Of a stretch of DNA of 64,000 bases, positions 54,601-63,888 are shown piece by piece (position 1 is the first letter of the stretch; every line of letters starts with the position of its first letter). The notes below the pieces were generated by a model. The model was not told the DNA's origin, ran no database searches, and saw only the letters and a program-made list of their open reading frames with translations. A program made the translations under genes and the position numbers. The stretch covers positions 70,065 to 134,064 of the forward strand of contig MEHQ01001521.1 of the NCBI GenBank assembly GCA_008828725.1, in the 5' to 3' direction. Source of the stretch: Saccharina japonica. Lineage: Eukaryota; Sar; Phaeophyceae; Laminariales; Laminariaceae.

Positions 54601-57600
54601 CGTGACTTTCGAAGACGTGCTACGTATACTTTCCATCCAAAAGCAAAGGGGCCCCTATACCTATATCGAAAATCGGCTTTGCCAGAGCTCGCCCAATAAG
54701 CCGTACGGCATCGCGCACAAGCCGCGGAACATACATCGAGTTTACACATATAACAACGATGGCTATACGCACAAAATTAGGCAAGAAGCATCATCATCGT
54801 TCACCAACCTTTCCACGTACGTATCATAGAACGCGCCAAATCTGGCGCTGAAAATCGATGGCCAACTCTCCCCCCCTCCCCACGTTTTCGCACATTCACC
54901 AGAAGCAAGCGGCGCGGAGGGAGCCATCGTTTCGGGCGACGACGAGCCGGGGGCGCCGCGCCGCACCGCCGTGCGTGTGATGCACGACGCCTGCTCCTGG
55001 CTGCTGGAGCTGAGGCTGCCGGGGGCAGCGCGCCGGGCCTTCGCCGTGGCCGGGGAGTGCGAGAGAGTCGCGGTGAAAAAGGCCCAGGTGAGCACACTAT
55101 CCCTACCACTAGGCCGAACCCTAACGCCAACCCTAACTCGAACACCAACACCAACACCAACACCAACACCAACACCAACCCCAACCCCAACCCCGGCCTT
55201 ATGCTAATGATGTCCGGAAAAAAATCCGAAAAATGCTATATAGATATGTTTTTTTGAAGTGTTGACTGCCAGGTGCCAGGGTATGTTTTATTCTATTGGG
55301 GTACTTTTTTTTAATAATTCCGTTCTAAATATCATTTTCACTTTTTTTAACGTGCCCTGCAGGTGCTGAGGTGAATACTTGAAAAAGGAACGATGGTTGA
55401 AAGGGGTACTCACTCGATCCTCCCCGTCAAGTCTGTCGATGCGGTAGAATGAGGCTATACATACCGGGTATACATCAGGGCATTAATTAGTGTTTCGGCG
55501 TCTGTTGCGCGCAAGCCCCCCGCAGGGGCCCCCGGGGGGGGGGCGGAGGGCCCCCGGAGGGTCCCCGGAGGGTCCCCGGAGGGCCGCCGGAGGGTCCCCG
55601 CAGGGCCGCCGGAGGCGAAACAATTGTAATCTATGCGCGAATATACGCCTCAAAACTAAGTAAAAAGCCTTTAAATTTATTTTGTGGCTGCGGCGAATAG
55701 AAAAACGCGCCTTAAATAGAGTAAGAGCCTACGGCGAAGAGCGAAAGGTGCCTAATTTTTGTTTTCGACTATGGCGAACAGGACAAGGGGCCTAAAATAT
55801 GTTCAATTACGACTAATTATCAAGAAAAAAAGACCCCCAAAACAAATTATCGCCTCCGGCGAGAAATACACGCGCAACAAAAGATATCGCCTGCGGCGAA
55901 AAATGTTGCGCGCCCAAAAACGCGTGTTGCGCTGCGCGCAACCAGCCTCGCGACAACTGTTGCGCAAGCGGATATTTTGACCAAATGTTTCGCGAGCGCA
56001 ACAGCGCAACACCTAATTTATGCCCTGGTATACATACTCGTAAAATACGGATTTTGGCCTAGCTTATCCGACTTAAAAGGATAATTTTGAACGCGTTTGT
56101 ATTTTCGTTGAAGGCTTGACCCATATAGACCCCTTTTACACCAGAACAAACTACTTCGAATCAGTGTGTTTTTGTTGGTTTTCCATTTTCACATTACCCG
56201 GGGGAACGTATCATGGCAAAAATTCAGCACCGAACACGATGTGTGAATGCACTCGTAATGCTACTTTTTCTGCACGGTCATTTCAATCCCAGGGATGGGC
56301 GCCGCGCTGAGAGCGCACTCAGCGCGCAGAGTTTATCCTGGGCGGGCCCTCCCTTCTTTTAGGAGCACGAGGCTTCATCCAATCAAATTCTTACATTGAA
56401 TGATCGTTAGCAGCGTAAAATAATACTGTGTGTACGAGTAGAATGTTCCTGGTATACCATACCAGGTACGTGTAATTAATTTAACAATAGCAGAGCCCAG
56501 TGAGAGAGGAGTCCGAGAGAGAGAAGAAACAGCAGTGTACGTACGTATGATATGAAGAGAGGCCTGCTGTTTTTCGTCGCACTTTGTATAACATGTTTTA
56601 GGTAGGTTGTTCGTGGTATGAGGGGGTATAATTAATTAATTTAGCGAATGAGGGAGAAGAATATGGTGTTTGGGCCCATCGTGGATAGATTATGAGTTGT
56701 ATGCCCCCCCCCCGTACCCCGCGCTGCAAAAGAAGATAAAATTCCGATAATTTTCGATGAAACGGCCGGTCGACAGATAGATACTGCAGTATCACAACAA
56801 CTCCGCATTGCAACTTTAGTCATTTTTCCCGAGAATTTTCCTGAGGCTGGTCGGGGTTGGTTAGGGTCGCAGGAGTTGTTGGCGTTAGGGTTTCTAAGGT
56901 TTACGATCCAGCATGTTTAAACCATATTGCATACACGTCGGGAAAGATCAGGTAGACCATGACCTAGATCATCTACAGATAGATCATGACCTAAATCATC
57001 TACAGATAGACCATAATCTACCGTAGATAAGCTAGATCCTATCTACTGCAGGTCTGAGATGCTTTTGCAGGATCTCTACCTACGAGTATAGTACATATTT
57101 CTGCGGCGTACGTGAAGGGTTTCCTTGAATTTGTTGTTTCACGGTTTTCCTTTTTTCGCCCTTTTCTGGGTGAGCACTGACTGCTCTGCGGCAAGTAAAA
57201 TCATTCGGGGGGGGGGAGAGGGGGAGTTGGGCGGGGGAGGGGGGGGGGGATAGCCCTCACGCCAGGTTGAAGCAACGCCGCGCGTTCATCGGTACGCAGC
57301 GCCCCCCGCGCGCCCGCCCGGTCTATCTACTGTTGCCGGGGAAGGAACATGCTGTAGTACTCAAAACCAAAACCGCTGTGCACAACATAGGGGGATATTT
57401 GGTTTGTGGGTTCATCGTGGGTCCTGATTTAATATGCCCCCGACCGGAAACTAAATGAACACATTGAAGCTGTCATCCATATGCAAGTCCGCCTCACACG
57501 CGGTTCTTAGCAGGATGCAGCTCACCCTTCATGCGACTCGTTGAACACCTCACGTTTCGCTCTGCAAAGCTTGGTGCTAGCAATGTCTGTCTGGTCGGTG

Positions 57601-60600
57601 AAAACCCGACGTGCTCCGTCCCGGCACTGTAGGGATGCGAAGGTCTATGGCCATACGACTACGGCCATGAATGAAAATGAAGTACACCCCCCCCCCTGTG
57701 ATACGATTGACCACCCCTCAAGATGCAGGCAGGGAACGGGACCGCTCAACTTGTTTTCCCACCCGTCCGCCAGCCCGCCTGCCCGCCCGCTGGCCCATCC
57801 GCCCCAACCGCTCCTGAAACGAAACGCCAAAAAAACATACTATTACAGAGAACCATAGTAAATAGGACCAAATATTGTTCGTCAAAATATTGAAATATAT
57901 AGGTTTTTGTGTGTACCGCAGGTCCTATTTACTACATTAGCCCACCCCGTAACAACATGCACATAATACGTCGCGTGCACAAAACCGCACAGGGGAGAGG
58001 CCTGCCCACGCGAACCCCCACCGCCCTAAGGGAGTCCCACCGACGCCTCCACTGCCGGCTTATCCTCGCGGAGGGGGCAGCGGTTAGCATCGACGGGTCA
58101 CAACATCAACAACCACAAAAACAGCAACAGCCGGTCGTCGAAGCTAGCGATGGACCAGCACGAGCTGGGGTTGGTGTTGTTGTTGAAGTTGCTGCGAGTG
58201 GGGATGTCGACGGTGAAGAAGGCGTTTTATCGTGGGGGGAAAGGGCGGAATCGCTCGCCCGGGAGGCCGTGGAGCTGATGCCGGGAGATCACAGGCCGTG
58301 GGAAGCGTTGGGGGAGGCGTGTGACGCACAGGGTGAGCTTTCGTGTTTTTTTTTTGTTTTTTGGGGGGGGGGGGGGAGCGTACTCCTTTGTTGCTTGCCT
58401 TAGTCATTTGACCATTGACCACGCATCCCTTTCGAGACGGAGCACCGTTCCTACTTTTTTTGAGTGGGCGAAGAGGGAGGAGAGGGTTATGTTGTCATAT
58501 CGTATGTACGTACGTGTAGCAGACAGTCGAGTAAAACTGGGACTTCTTCTGCTTCCTGCTGCGGCATGTAGTATGCTTAGAATGTACCCGCTCTGGGCCG
58601 AAATGTTAAGGACCGTTACCGTATTGCTATGAACATCCAACGGTCCCTAATAATCCCTTCCAGAGTGGTCTACGCGATATTTTCGCAAAAACTAAAAATC
58701 ACTCATCCGCTCTTCGTGAAAAAAAGCATCACACGTTGGTACAGATCACGATCTATTTCATCTACAGACAGATCATCTACAGATTTATCATCTACAGATA
58801 GATCATCTACAGATAGGTCATCTACGACACAGATAGACCATCTACAGATAGATCATCTACGACACAGATAGACCATCTACAGACAGATCATCTACAGGTA
58901 GATCATCTACAGATAGATCATCTACAGATAGATCGTATAGATCCTAACCCGCCGTTGGGAGATTACTGTAAAGATCCAAACCTACTGTAGGAAGCGTGTC
59001 CTGGTAGATTATGCTGATTATTCGGCTCCCACCCAGCAACAGGAGCTATTTGCCGGGGGGACCTTCTAGTAAATAGGACCTACGATGGTTTACATAAAAA
59101 CCTATATACAGAGTCTCTGAGTAATTCGGACCAAATCTGGTTTCATATTTTTGTGCCAAAACTGGACTCAGCTGATTGGGTAACGATTTTACTATATATC
59201 ACGGGGGGGGCATAGTAAACAGTACCAAATATGATTATTATTATTATTATCTTTGCCATCCGACAATGTGCAGCATGATCTTCAGCTTTGATCACTCACA
59301 AAATTCCCACAAGCAGAAAACCACGTACCAAATATTATTATCAAAAAGGGGGAATATATATATATATATACCGTAGGCTGTTGGGTCTACCATAGGTCCT
59401 CCGTAATAACATGGTTGAGTCCTGTTTACTATGGTCCTCCGTAACAGATCATACGCACAGAATCAATAATACATCTGCCATGAAATATCTCCCCAGGTAG
59501 ATCATAAACGGATAGAAATGGATGAGCTGTCCAACTATATGTGTGAACGTTTCTTAAAAAGGCGCTGTCAAGGCCTCAGACGCCGCCGACGCCTGGAGCG
59601 CGGTGCTCGATAGAATGGAGGAGGCGTGGGGCGCGGGGAGGGGCCCGGTTCCTCCCCTACGGGTCTACATGAGGCTCGGGTCGCTGTACAACAGCCTCGG
59701 AAGGACGGAGGAGGTGAAGGTGAGCGCAAGCAAATAGAAAAGTACGCGTAGTGTTCCATGCTCACGTACTACCGGACACAACCAGGAACAGTTTACCTGG
59801 AACGAAATTCCAAGCTGGTTTGATCCAAAACACGCGGGGGGGGGGTGGGGGCACGCACGAAAATTCCACGAAAATTCCACGAAAAGTACGGCTTTAGAAA
59901 TATATCGTCGAGAGTATTCCGTAGACACTGCATCGCTCCGCCTCCTCGTCGTCGAGAAAATATGCTCATTTTTTTTCGAAGAGGTTGGGGTGTTGTCTTG
60001 CGCGTCACTCGAACTCGAACTGAAATAAAGTGCGGTATCATACCGGCGTTCGTACTAATGTTTGAAAAAGTCTGGCCGGTGTTCGTACGAGCAAAAGTTG
60101 CTTCGACGCTAAAGGAGGCTTTTCGCTGTGGATGCATGCCGGCGTAGGCTGCACGTACGTGTTTGAGATATTTCGGGACTGTGCTACACTTACAGTAGTA
60201 TATTTTTCGTGCGCATGCAGGACTTGATGCCAGAAAGCGGGGGCTGGGCTGCGGCAGCAAGCGTGACCTGCACAACAAAATTGTGACGAGAATGTCACCA
60301 CAACTACTATTAATATTTTTTACTGTATATCGATTATCTCGAAACGAACTATAATTCCCATCGAAAAATTCTGCCTCGCACTGCTGTAGTACCGCAGCAG
60401 TAGCTGGAGCGAAAATGCGCGGTATATGAGGGGTGAGGGGTGTACTTCATTTTCATGCATGGCCGTAGTCGTATGACCATAGAACCTCGCATCCCTACAA
60501 TGCCGGGACGGAGCATGTCGGGTTTTCCCCGACCAGGCAGACATTGGGTGACCTTTGGCTATCTATATACCCCTGAAACGTGTTTGAAACAAACATGGAG

Positions 60601-62107
60601 CAACGTCGTAATGTCACAACTAGGACGTCATTGTCCCTGAACACCTTGTCAGGCGTTTACCTCCGTGCGGGAGGGGGGGGGGGGGGTCGTATATCGACGG
60701 AAGAGGTATAGCCCTTACGCTTGCACAGACGCCAGGATATCCGTTGCCCTCTCTAGTTTTACCAATACCCATCACACACCAGACTGGACCAGACCAGACC
60801 AAGATCAGACCCACGGGTAGGAAGGAGCTCTGTGCCACGCCCAATGAAACTGGCGCATGCGTAGCCTTAGTCCGATGAACAATTTCATTGTGACCTACGG
60901 TCTTGTCACGAATATGTAGTCATACAAAACACACGATAAGGCGCATGCCTTTTAGGGCAAGCCCCCTCAGTTGATATGTATGCTATTACCGGGGGGACCA
61001 TAGTAAACAAGACCTATCATACGGTACGTACATACAAAAACCTATATACTTACCTATTTTTGGTAACAACATTTGGTCCTATTAACTATGGTCCCCTGTA
61101 ATACTACTGCTGTAGACAGTCAAAAAATATTACCTTAGAAGGCCCAACAAAAGTGCTACCACTCTGTCCCGAAACATAAGCACATTTCTTTACATCACTA
61201 TTCAATAAAAACGGTTATTATAGTTCGGAAACATAAGTGGTGTAAGGCATGCCTTATCGTAGGACGAATCACCAAGCTTGCATTCGCGGGGCATGCGGTT
61301 TCCTCAAATCGAAAACATTTTTGTTTTTTTATTTATTTATGTTTTCGTTTGACCCCCTACTATTAATAGTAGAATCGAACGCCAACACCGTCCATCCGTG
61401 ACGACGCGCGTTTGCTTCATCTCTTGGAAGCGTCAGTTCGCATGGCTTATTACGTCACATCAACAAGGTATTTTATGGGAGACCTCCACGACGCCAGACT
61501 TCGACAACGAGCAGATTTTTTCTCACTGACCAACCCTTCTCTCAACACGAACCCTTGCTCCCCGTTACTGTTTTGATATTTTTGGGACCGTCACTTTTTT
61601 TTTTTATTTCCAGCGCAACTCGTATGAATGTTTTTGCGCTCGTGGATGAACTTTCTGGACAGGCTGTATGTGGTGGGTGGTAGGTCATGCAACATGTTGT
61701 ATTTTCTTCTCTTCTACGTACCCCACCGGTACTGTCTCTTCATTCTGCATTTTATGGCGCGAGGGAATGCCTGTCTAAACATTTAGTAACTGTTTTTGCG
61801 ATGGCCCGCCCTTGTTTTTTCTTCGTTTAATTTCGTTTTGTTTGTTTGTTCTTTCGTCTCATGTGCTTTATCAACATCAAATTATTCGGTGCGCTTGCGC
61901 CGTTCCTGGCTGGAAGGCGTGCTTCTTGCGCGCTTGTCGAGCGTGGCGAGCCCCCGGACCATGGCTGGGCTGCGGCGTAGCTTGCTTGCGTCTCGAGCAG
62001 TGGGAAGAGGCCGAAGATGCCCTGCAGCACGCCTCGCGACTGGACTGCAACTCCCCGCTCGTGTGGGGCCACCTCGCCCTCCTCCTCCTGTCGATGGGGG
62101 AAGACCG
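43313..62107 (+). CDS. CFAP70: CFAP70 (TTC18), TPR protein of the ciliary axoneme
   Basis: Exons: 43313-44252, 44900-45023, 45757-46459, 46875-46943, 47446-47573, 48434-48539, (gap), 51109-51293, 52298-52676, 53848-53984, 54903-55087, 57993-58332, 59580-59719 and 61917-62107. Phases agree at all junctions outside the gap. The exon order matches the recalled human protein: an N-terminal C2-like half, a middle helical segment, then TPRs. The last visible repeat, PWLGCGVACLRLEQWEEAED, parallels human [20 protein letters not shown]. CFAP70 is an axonemal protein (placed at the central apparatus in Chlamydomonas and near outer dynein arms in mammals) needed for normal flagellar beating. One conserved stretch is absent, probably in the assembly gap, and the C-terminus is not resolved. 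Confidence 0.88.
44900..45023 (+). CDS. CFAP70: CFAP70 exon 2
   Basis: AATGATGCAG precedes RPRHEYTMWWGADATIPDAA and VPNFPPMRLSGGVL, and TTGAG/GTTAGT ends it (phase 1 in, 2 out). It parallels the human segment with YMVGLQVP and KNGTLKLGGERE. Confidence 0.8.
45497..45693. repeat. (TGTC)n array just upstream of CFAP70 exon 3
   Basis: About 49 CTGT units with rare CTGC interruptions end about 60 bases before the exon 3 acceptor. In one frame it reads as (LSVC)n and joins the exon frame, which would mislead gene callers. As RNA it forms a very long pyrimidine-rich tract. Confidence 0.95.
45757..46459 (+). CDS. CFAP70: CFAP70 exon 3
   Basis: CCCTTTCTAG precedes YTPEDQPADTSSVHSDAAGA, and GTGGCG/GTAAGG ends it (phase 2 in, 0 out). 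TWSVRFPPSKLSSHFLHRTS, VFLDRRELKP, a Lys/Gly-rich stretch (GKGAKKGKKPAGKG) and RCRAILDLSPLAKF follow the human order around PLVTIPKGKAGK and GVAYVNMVPLL. Poly-Pro and poly-Gly inserts make it longer than in animals. Confidence 0.85.
46875..46943 (+). CDS. CFAP70: CFAP70 exon 4 (69-nt mini-exon)
   Basis: GTGCTCTAG precedes SNEASVNDGENPSPEEVETR then INQ, and AATCAG/GTATTG ends it. It is exactly 23 codons, phase 0 at both ends. Acidic linker. Confidence 0.65.
47446..47573 (+). CDS. CFAP70: CFAP70 exon 5
   Basis: CTCGTGGGCAG precedes MKDSNTTLLVTFALSRPLAK and ends GGGCCCCG/GTAAGC in phase 2. It parallels the human YIVLEIQLDKALVPKR segment, with the LxxPLxK pattern kept. Confidence 0.85.
47860..47942. 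mobile_element. Short inverted-repeat element (TTAACCC family), copy 4
   Basis: CCCTTTGAGAGCTGC at the left and TTTTTCAGTAGTGTAACGG at the right enclose GGATAGTTTACTTGGACTTAG. It is a diverged copy in CFAP70 intron 5. Confidence 0.45.
48130..48375. repeat. Two short minisatellites before CFAP70 exon 6
   Basis: First, about three 28-bp units containing GACGATTCGAGC (48140-48222). Then about four 31-bp units containing TTGACCCCAAAACGCA (48270-48372). Both are intronic. Confidence 0.7.
48434..48539 (+). CDS. CFAP70: CFAP70 exon 6
   Basis: ATTCTCCGACAG precedes TPPRDVEAELKEELDAFVQA then VLMEYAKLFLEPGVD, and GTCGAT/GTAAGG ends it (phase 2 in, 0 out). It parallels the human ISRAILDEYYRMFG helix. 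Confidence 0.8.
48789..48904. mobile_element. MITE (CCATAGTAAA family), copy 3
   Basis: It starts TTGCGGGGGGCCATAGTAAA and ends GTGTTTACTATGGTCCTCCG followed by TAA. The best preserved terminal inverted repeats of the family in this window. Confidence 0.75.
49151..49692 (-). mobile_element. Non-autonomous LINE-derived element, long copy B
   Basis: Nearly identical over about 520 bp to copy A at 24251-24789, same strand. GTTGAACA plus 18 G at the left and GTTGACA plus 11 G at the right read as a target duplication that contains the G run. It lies in the CFAP70 intron that also holds the assembly gap. Confidence 0.85.
49795..50421. other. Assembly gap (627 N)
   Basis: Undetermined bases. The CFAP70 segment between the helix of exon 6 and the exon at 51109 (in human, the region around [20 protein letters not shown]) is not found in the surrounding sequence, so at least one exon probably lies here. 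The flanks are G-run-rich, which may explain the failure to assemble. Confidence 0.9.
51109..51293 (+). CDS. CFAP70: CFAP70 exon after the gap
   Basis: The frame reads NIEAEAVPSYVKSNAEESLE and EKVERFGMLADDAEARGARQ, ending GCTCGCGCAG/GTGGTT in phase 1. It parallels human LFAFEAEVNENFEMAAAYYK at the start of the TPR region. The acceptor (ACCAAG at 51108) is weak and follows an (AAC)n run, so the start may be off. Confidence 0.65.
51675..51880 (-). mobile_element. Two nested or tandem partial copies of the non-autonomous element
   Basis: The plus strand shows GGTGTACTCAT, GCACGGCCGTAGTCGTATGA and ATGCCGGGACGG twice, starting near 51688 and near 51770. A third short ATGCCGGGACGGG follows at about 51860. 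The first copy is cut where the second begins, so one probably inserted into the other. Confidence 0.7.
52298..52676 (+). CDS. CFAP70: CFAP70 TPR exon
   Basis: AAAACCAAG precedes WRVLLARAWEGYARFSLGGC, and GATGG/GTAAGA ends it (phase 1 in, 2 out). HAARCLEEALRVYPSGSDES and VSMEQGQLDKASALLENARE are TPR helices matching human AQECFQKALSLN and LLENYEQAEIFFEDA. A Ser/Thr/Asn/Gln-rich insert replaces the first loop. Confidence 0.85.
52733..52770. repeat. (CGAAA)n microsatellite
   Basis: Seven or so ACGAA pentanucleotide units lie just after the donor at 52677. Confidence 0.9.
53848..53984 (+). CDS. CFAP70: CFAP70 exon with a probable GC-AG donor
   Basis: CCCTGCCCCAG precedes YETDELVGFIPRREHALACV then RDLMGDAAGARRSLSLAILS. 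The only phase-1 ending that suits the next exon is AAGGAAG/GCGAGT, a GC donor with otherwise strong consensus. A GT seven bases later would create a stop on splicing, and other nearby GTs have the wrong phase. Confidence 0.7.
54903..55087 (+). CDS. CFAP70: CFAP70 helical-repeat exon
   Basis: CACATTCACCAG precedes ASGAEGAIVSGDDEPGAPRR, and AAGGCCCAG/GTGAGC ends it (phase 1 in, 0 out). VMHDACSWLLELRLPGAARR and AFAVAGECERVAVKKA match human IFMETIRFLMKVKAVQYVHR. Confidence 0.8.
57463..57696 (+). mobile_element. Non-autonomous LINE-derived element, 5'-truncated copy
   Basis: Sense orientation: ATTGAAGCTGTCATCCATAT through GTCCCGGCACTGTAGGGATG to GAAGTACA and a run of 10 C. The last 20 bases before the tail differ from the other copies (ATGAATGAAAATGAAGTACA), as in the copy at 60432-60546, so these two form a subfamily. 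Confidence 0.8.
57843..57953. mobile_element. MITE (CCATAGTAAA family), copy 4
   Basis: TTACAGAGAACCATAGTAAA at the left and CACCCCGTAAC at the right. The internal TATATAGGTTTTTGTGTGTA is shared with 9829-9946. It ends 40 bases before a CFAP70 exon. Confidence 0.7.
57993..58332 (+). CDS. CFAP70: CFAP70 TPR exon
   Basis: AAAACCGCACAG precedes GRGLPTRTPTALRESHRRLH, and GCACAGG/GTGAGC ends it (phase 0 in, 1 out). HCRLILAEGAAVSI and SLAREAVELMPGDHRPWEAL match human LVLAQTHILKKNFAKAEEYL and DYLNPNVWGLKG. A Gln-rich insert lies between the two helices. Confidence 0.85.
58363..58456 (-). mobile_element. 5'-truncated LINE copy (3' end only)
   Basis: The minus strand matches the last 75 bases of the LINE at 28572-34045: CGTCTCGAAA-type start, TGCGTGGTCAATGGTCAAAT, GACTAAGGCAAGCAACAAA, then a C run (14 G on the plus strand). 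It shows that the poly-C end is a property of the family. It lies 30 bases after a CFAP70 donor. Confidence 0.85.
58740..58935. repeat. GATCATCTACAGATA minisatellite
   Basis: About twelve units of GATCATCTACAGATA, some with CGACACAGATAGACC variants. The same unit forms a smaller cluster at 56950-57045 in another intron of the same gene. Confidence 0.85.
59201..59445. mobile_element. MITE (CCATAGTAAA family), compound copy
   Basis: GGGGGGGGCATAGTAAACAG at the left, GTCTACCATAGGTCCTCCGT in the middle and TTTACTATGGTCCTCCGTAA at the right. The extra terminal sequence suggests two overlapping or nested copies. Related fragments lie at 59053-59110. Confidence 0.55.
59580..59719 (+). CDS. CFAP70: CFAP70 TPR exon
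   Basis: AAGGCCTCAG precedes DAWSAVLDRMEEAW, and GGTGAAG/GTGAGC ends it (phase 1 in, 0 out). PLRVYMRLGSLYNSLGRTEE matches human FLRLGLIYLEEKEYEKAK. Confidence 0.85.
60432..60546 (-). mobile_element. Non-autonomous LINE-derived element, short copy
   Basis: The plus strand reads GTGTACTTCATTTTCATGCA, TGGCCGTAGTCGTATGACCA and CCGGGACGGAGCATGTCGGG, ending at CAGACATTG where the match stops (5' truncation). The G run here is only four bases, so it is an older or decayed tail. Confidence 0.75.
60986..61102. mobile_element. MITE (CCATAGTAAA family), copy 5
   Basis: TTACCGGGGGGACCATAGTA at the left and TTAACTATGGTCCCCTGTAA at the right around an AT-rich centre. It lies in the last visible CFAP70 intron. 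Confidence 0.75.
61917..62107 (+). CDS. CFAP70: CFAP70 C-terminal TPR exon
   Basis: GGCTGGAAG precedes ACFLRACRAWRAPGPWLGCG and VACLRLEQWEEAEDALQHAS, matching the last TPR of human CFAP70. PLVWGHLALLLLSMGEDR then reaches GACCG/GTGCGA. The family continues for about 40 residues. If the donor is not used, the frame runs to 62261 with an unrelated Pro-rich tail. Confidence 0.85.
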
Positions 62108-62954
62108 GTGCGAAGAACATGTTATACCAGTACAGCAGGCGCTGTGTGTAGAATTTCCCGAGTTTTCACAGCCGTTACCCGCACCCCGCCCTCCCACCAT
62201 CATGCTCCTACCGACATGCGCGTGCCAACCACCTTGTGTGACTACCCTCCTGTGTTGCTAGAGGGGGTATAATCCCCCCCCCCCACCCCCCCCCTGCGCG
62301 ATTATGCTGTATCGGGACTTGTCGGGCGGGTGTCGCTTGTGTCGTTTTTTTTTTTTTTTTTTTTTTTTCGCTCTCTTACCCCTTAAGATTGCCCATTCCC
62401 CATAATTTTGGGACAAAGTTGGTTTTGGAACTAGAGTGGGATTCTTTTATTTTGCAGGTCTGTGCTTATTTTGGCCCTATTTTTGGCAATTTTGTTTTTT
62501 GGTATGGAAAAAAAAGTTTTTTTTCTTATTTTTCGCGAATTTTCCTCGAAAAAGTGAGATACTCCATTCGTGTGGCGATATCGGCGGCATAATTGCTGTG
62601 AGAGAGGGTTCGAAGTGGCGGAGTTGGTAAAGCAGCTGCTTTTATTTGTAGGGGCGCGCGGGGGCGGGGCGGGGGGAGGGGATGGTGAGGGTGGGCCAAA
62701 TCACACGTTGTTCGTTCCCACCACGTTGCGTATATATTACACACGTGTAATATCCACGGACCAAATATTGCTAGTAAGCATACGTAAATATATAGGTTTT
62801 TATGTCTTCCGTAGGTCCCTGTTTACTATGCCCCCCCATAATAAAAAGGGACAAGGTTTCAAGGGCGACATAGATGCGTCGCTGCGCAAAAGCTCCATCG
62901 AGATGTCAGTATACTGCCATACGTAGCCACAAGCACCCCCCCCCGCCCGCTCAG

Positions 62955-63178
62955 AAGCTGTCGTCCATATGCAAGTCCGCCTCAGAGGCGGTTCTTAGCA
63001 GGATGCAGCTCACCCTCCATGCGACTCGCCCAATACCCCACGGCGTTTCGCGCTTGGTGCAAGCAATGTCTGTCTGGTTGGTGAAAACCCAACGCGCTCC
63101 GTCCCGGCATTGTAGGGATGCGAGGGTCTATGGTCATATGACTACGGCCGTGCACAACATGAGTACACCCCCCCCCCC
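62955..63178 (+). mobile_element. Non-autonomous LINE-derived element, 5'-truncated copy
   Basis: AAGCTGTCGTCCATATGCAA through GACTACGGCCGTGCACAACA to TGAGTACA and 11 C then AG. The left flank also has a C run ending in CAG (62936-62954), so the element again appears to sit in a C tract. Confidence 0.8.
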
Positions 63179-63304
63179 AGGCACATGGCATATGCCCTCG
63201 AGGGGTCGCAGCCAAGGCGTTGCGGCATTATACTGGGAGTATAACCCGTTGCTCTTCGGACACAGGAAAGCTAGATGCATAGAGGTGGGCACCGATTTTT
63301 TTCT

Positions 63305-63465
63305 GAGGTTGGTCACTTAAGGAGCTCTATACTAATAGTAAGTTAAAAAAACTGATTATGGACGGGGTGGGGGGAAGTGCTATGAATAGCCAATGAGCAA
63401 TCCTATACCGGTATACAATGAAAATGTTGCAACACAATGATAAGATTCCGACGCTTTTGGGGTTG
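63305..63465. repeat. Single-copy relative of the 71-bp array
   Basis: GGTCACTTAAGGAGCTCTAT, ACTAATAGTAAGT, GTGCTATGAATAGCC and GAGCAATCC follow the order seen around 8465-8620 and at the edges of the array at 10390-11060. It represents the unexpanded repeat. Confidence 0.6.
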
Positions 63466-63681
63466 TAAGGGGCCCATATTATCGAGTACAAAATGAATTC
63501 AATTTGGAAAAAAAAAATCAAGTACGCTTGTCATTGGTCAACACACGCACCAGCACCAAAGATTAGGATCTTGGGGTATAATATTGGGTGGTGGTGCGGG
63601 TTCTGACCAATGAAAAGCGGATTTGATTTTTTTTTTTTTTCCAAATTGTTTTTTTTTTCTCTTCGTTAAAACGGGCCCTTA
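63465..63681. mobile_element. GGGCCC-ended MITE, copy 2
   Basis: TAAGGGGCCCATATTATCGA at the left and TTCGTTAAAACGGGCCCTTA at the right. The arms match 35512-35725 closely (CATTGGTCAACACACGCACC with GACCAATGAAAAGCGGATTT). Confidence 0.75.
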
Positions 63682-63796
63682 CCCGTCCGCCGGAGGATAA
63701 AAAACGCATTCTACGATAGAGGCGATCATGATTTTCCTGAGCTCTCCACTTGGGGACCTCTGTACCTCACCGAATAAATGTTTTTTTTGGACGAAA

Positions 63797-63888
63797 GTTA
63801 ACCCTCTTAAGAACTGGTTCCACGAATTTGGGGACAAACTATTTGGAATAAGTGTGGGACATTTTTTTCAGTTCTGAATGGGTTAAGG
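63797..63888. mobile_element. Short inverted-repeat element (TTAACCC family), copy 5
   Basis: GTTAACCCTCTTAAGAACTG at the left and CAGTTCTGAATGGGTTAAGG at the right. It is nearly identical to 8616-8710, and the similarity continues to the right (CGTTTCAGCCAAAAAAAGGT), so a longer host repeat was copied with it. Confidence 0.7.

Larger units (their letters stand above)
55088..57992 (+). other. Long CFAP70 intron (2.9 kb)
   Basis: It contains an (ACCAAC)n run (55138-55195), 14-bp GGAGGGTCCCC units (55520-55615), degenerate GCGGCGAA-bearing sequence (55680-55960), a CATCCAATC-type dispersed repeat (56350-56420), GATCATCTACAGATA units (56950-57045), a non-autonomous element (57463-57696) and a MITE (57843-57953). 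No exon is evident. Confidence 0.6.

Noticed and set aside
61812-62261. Pro-rich C-terminal extension of the last CFAP70 exon
   Set aside because: After SMGEDR the frame loses family similarity and composition changes, so it is more likely intron read-through.
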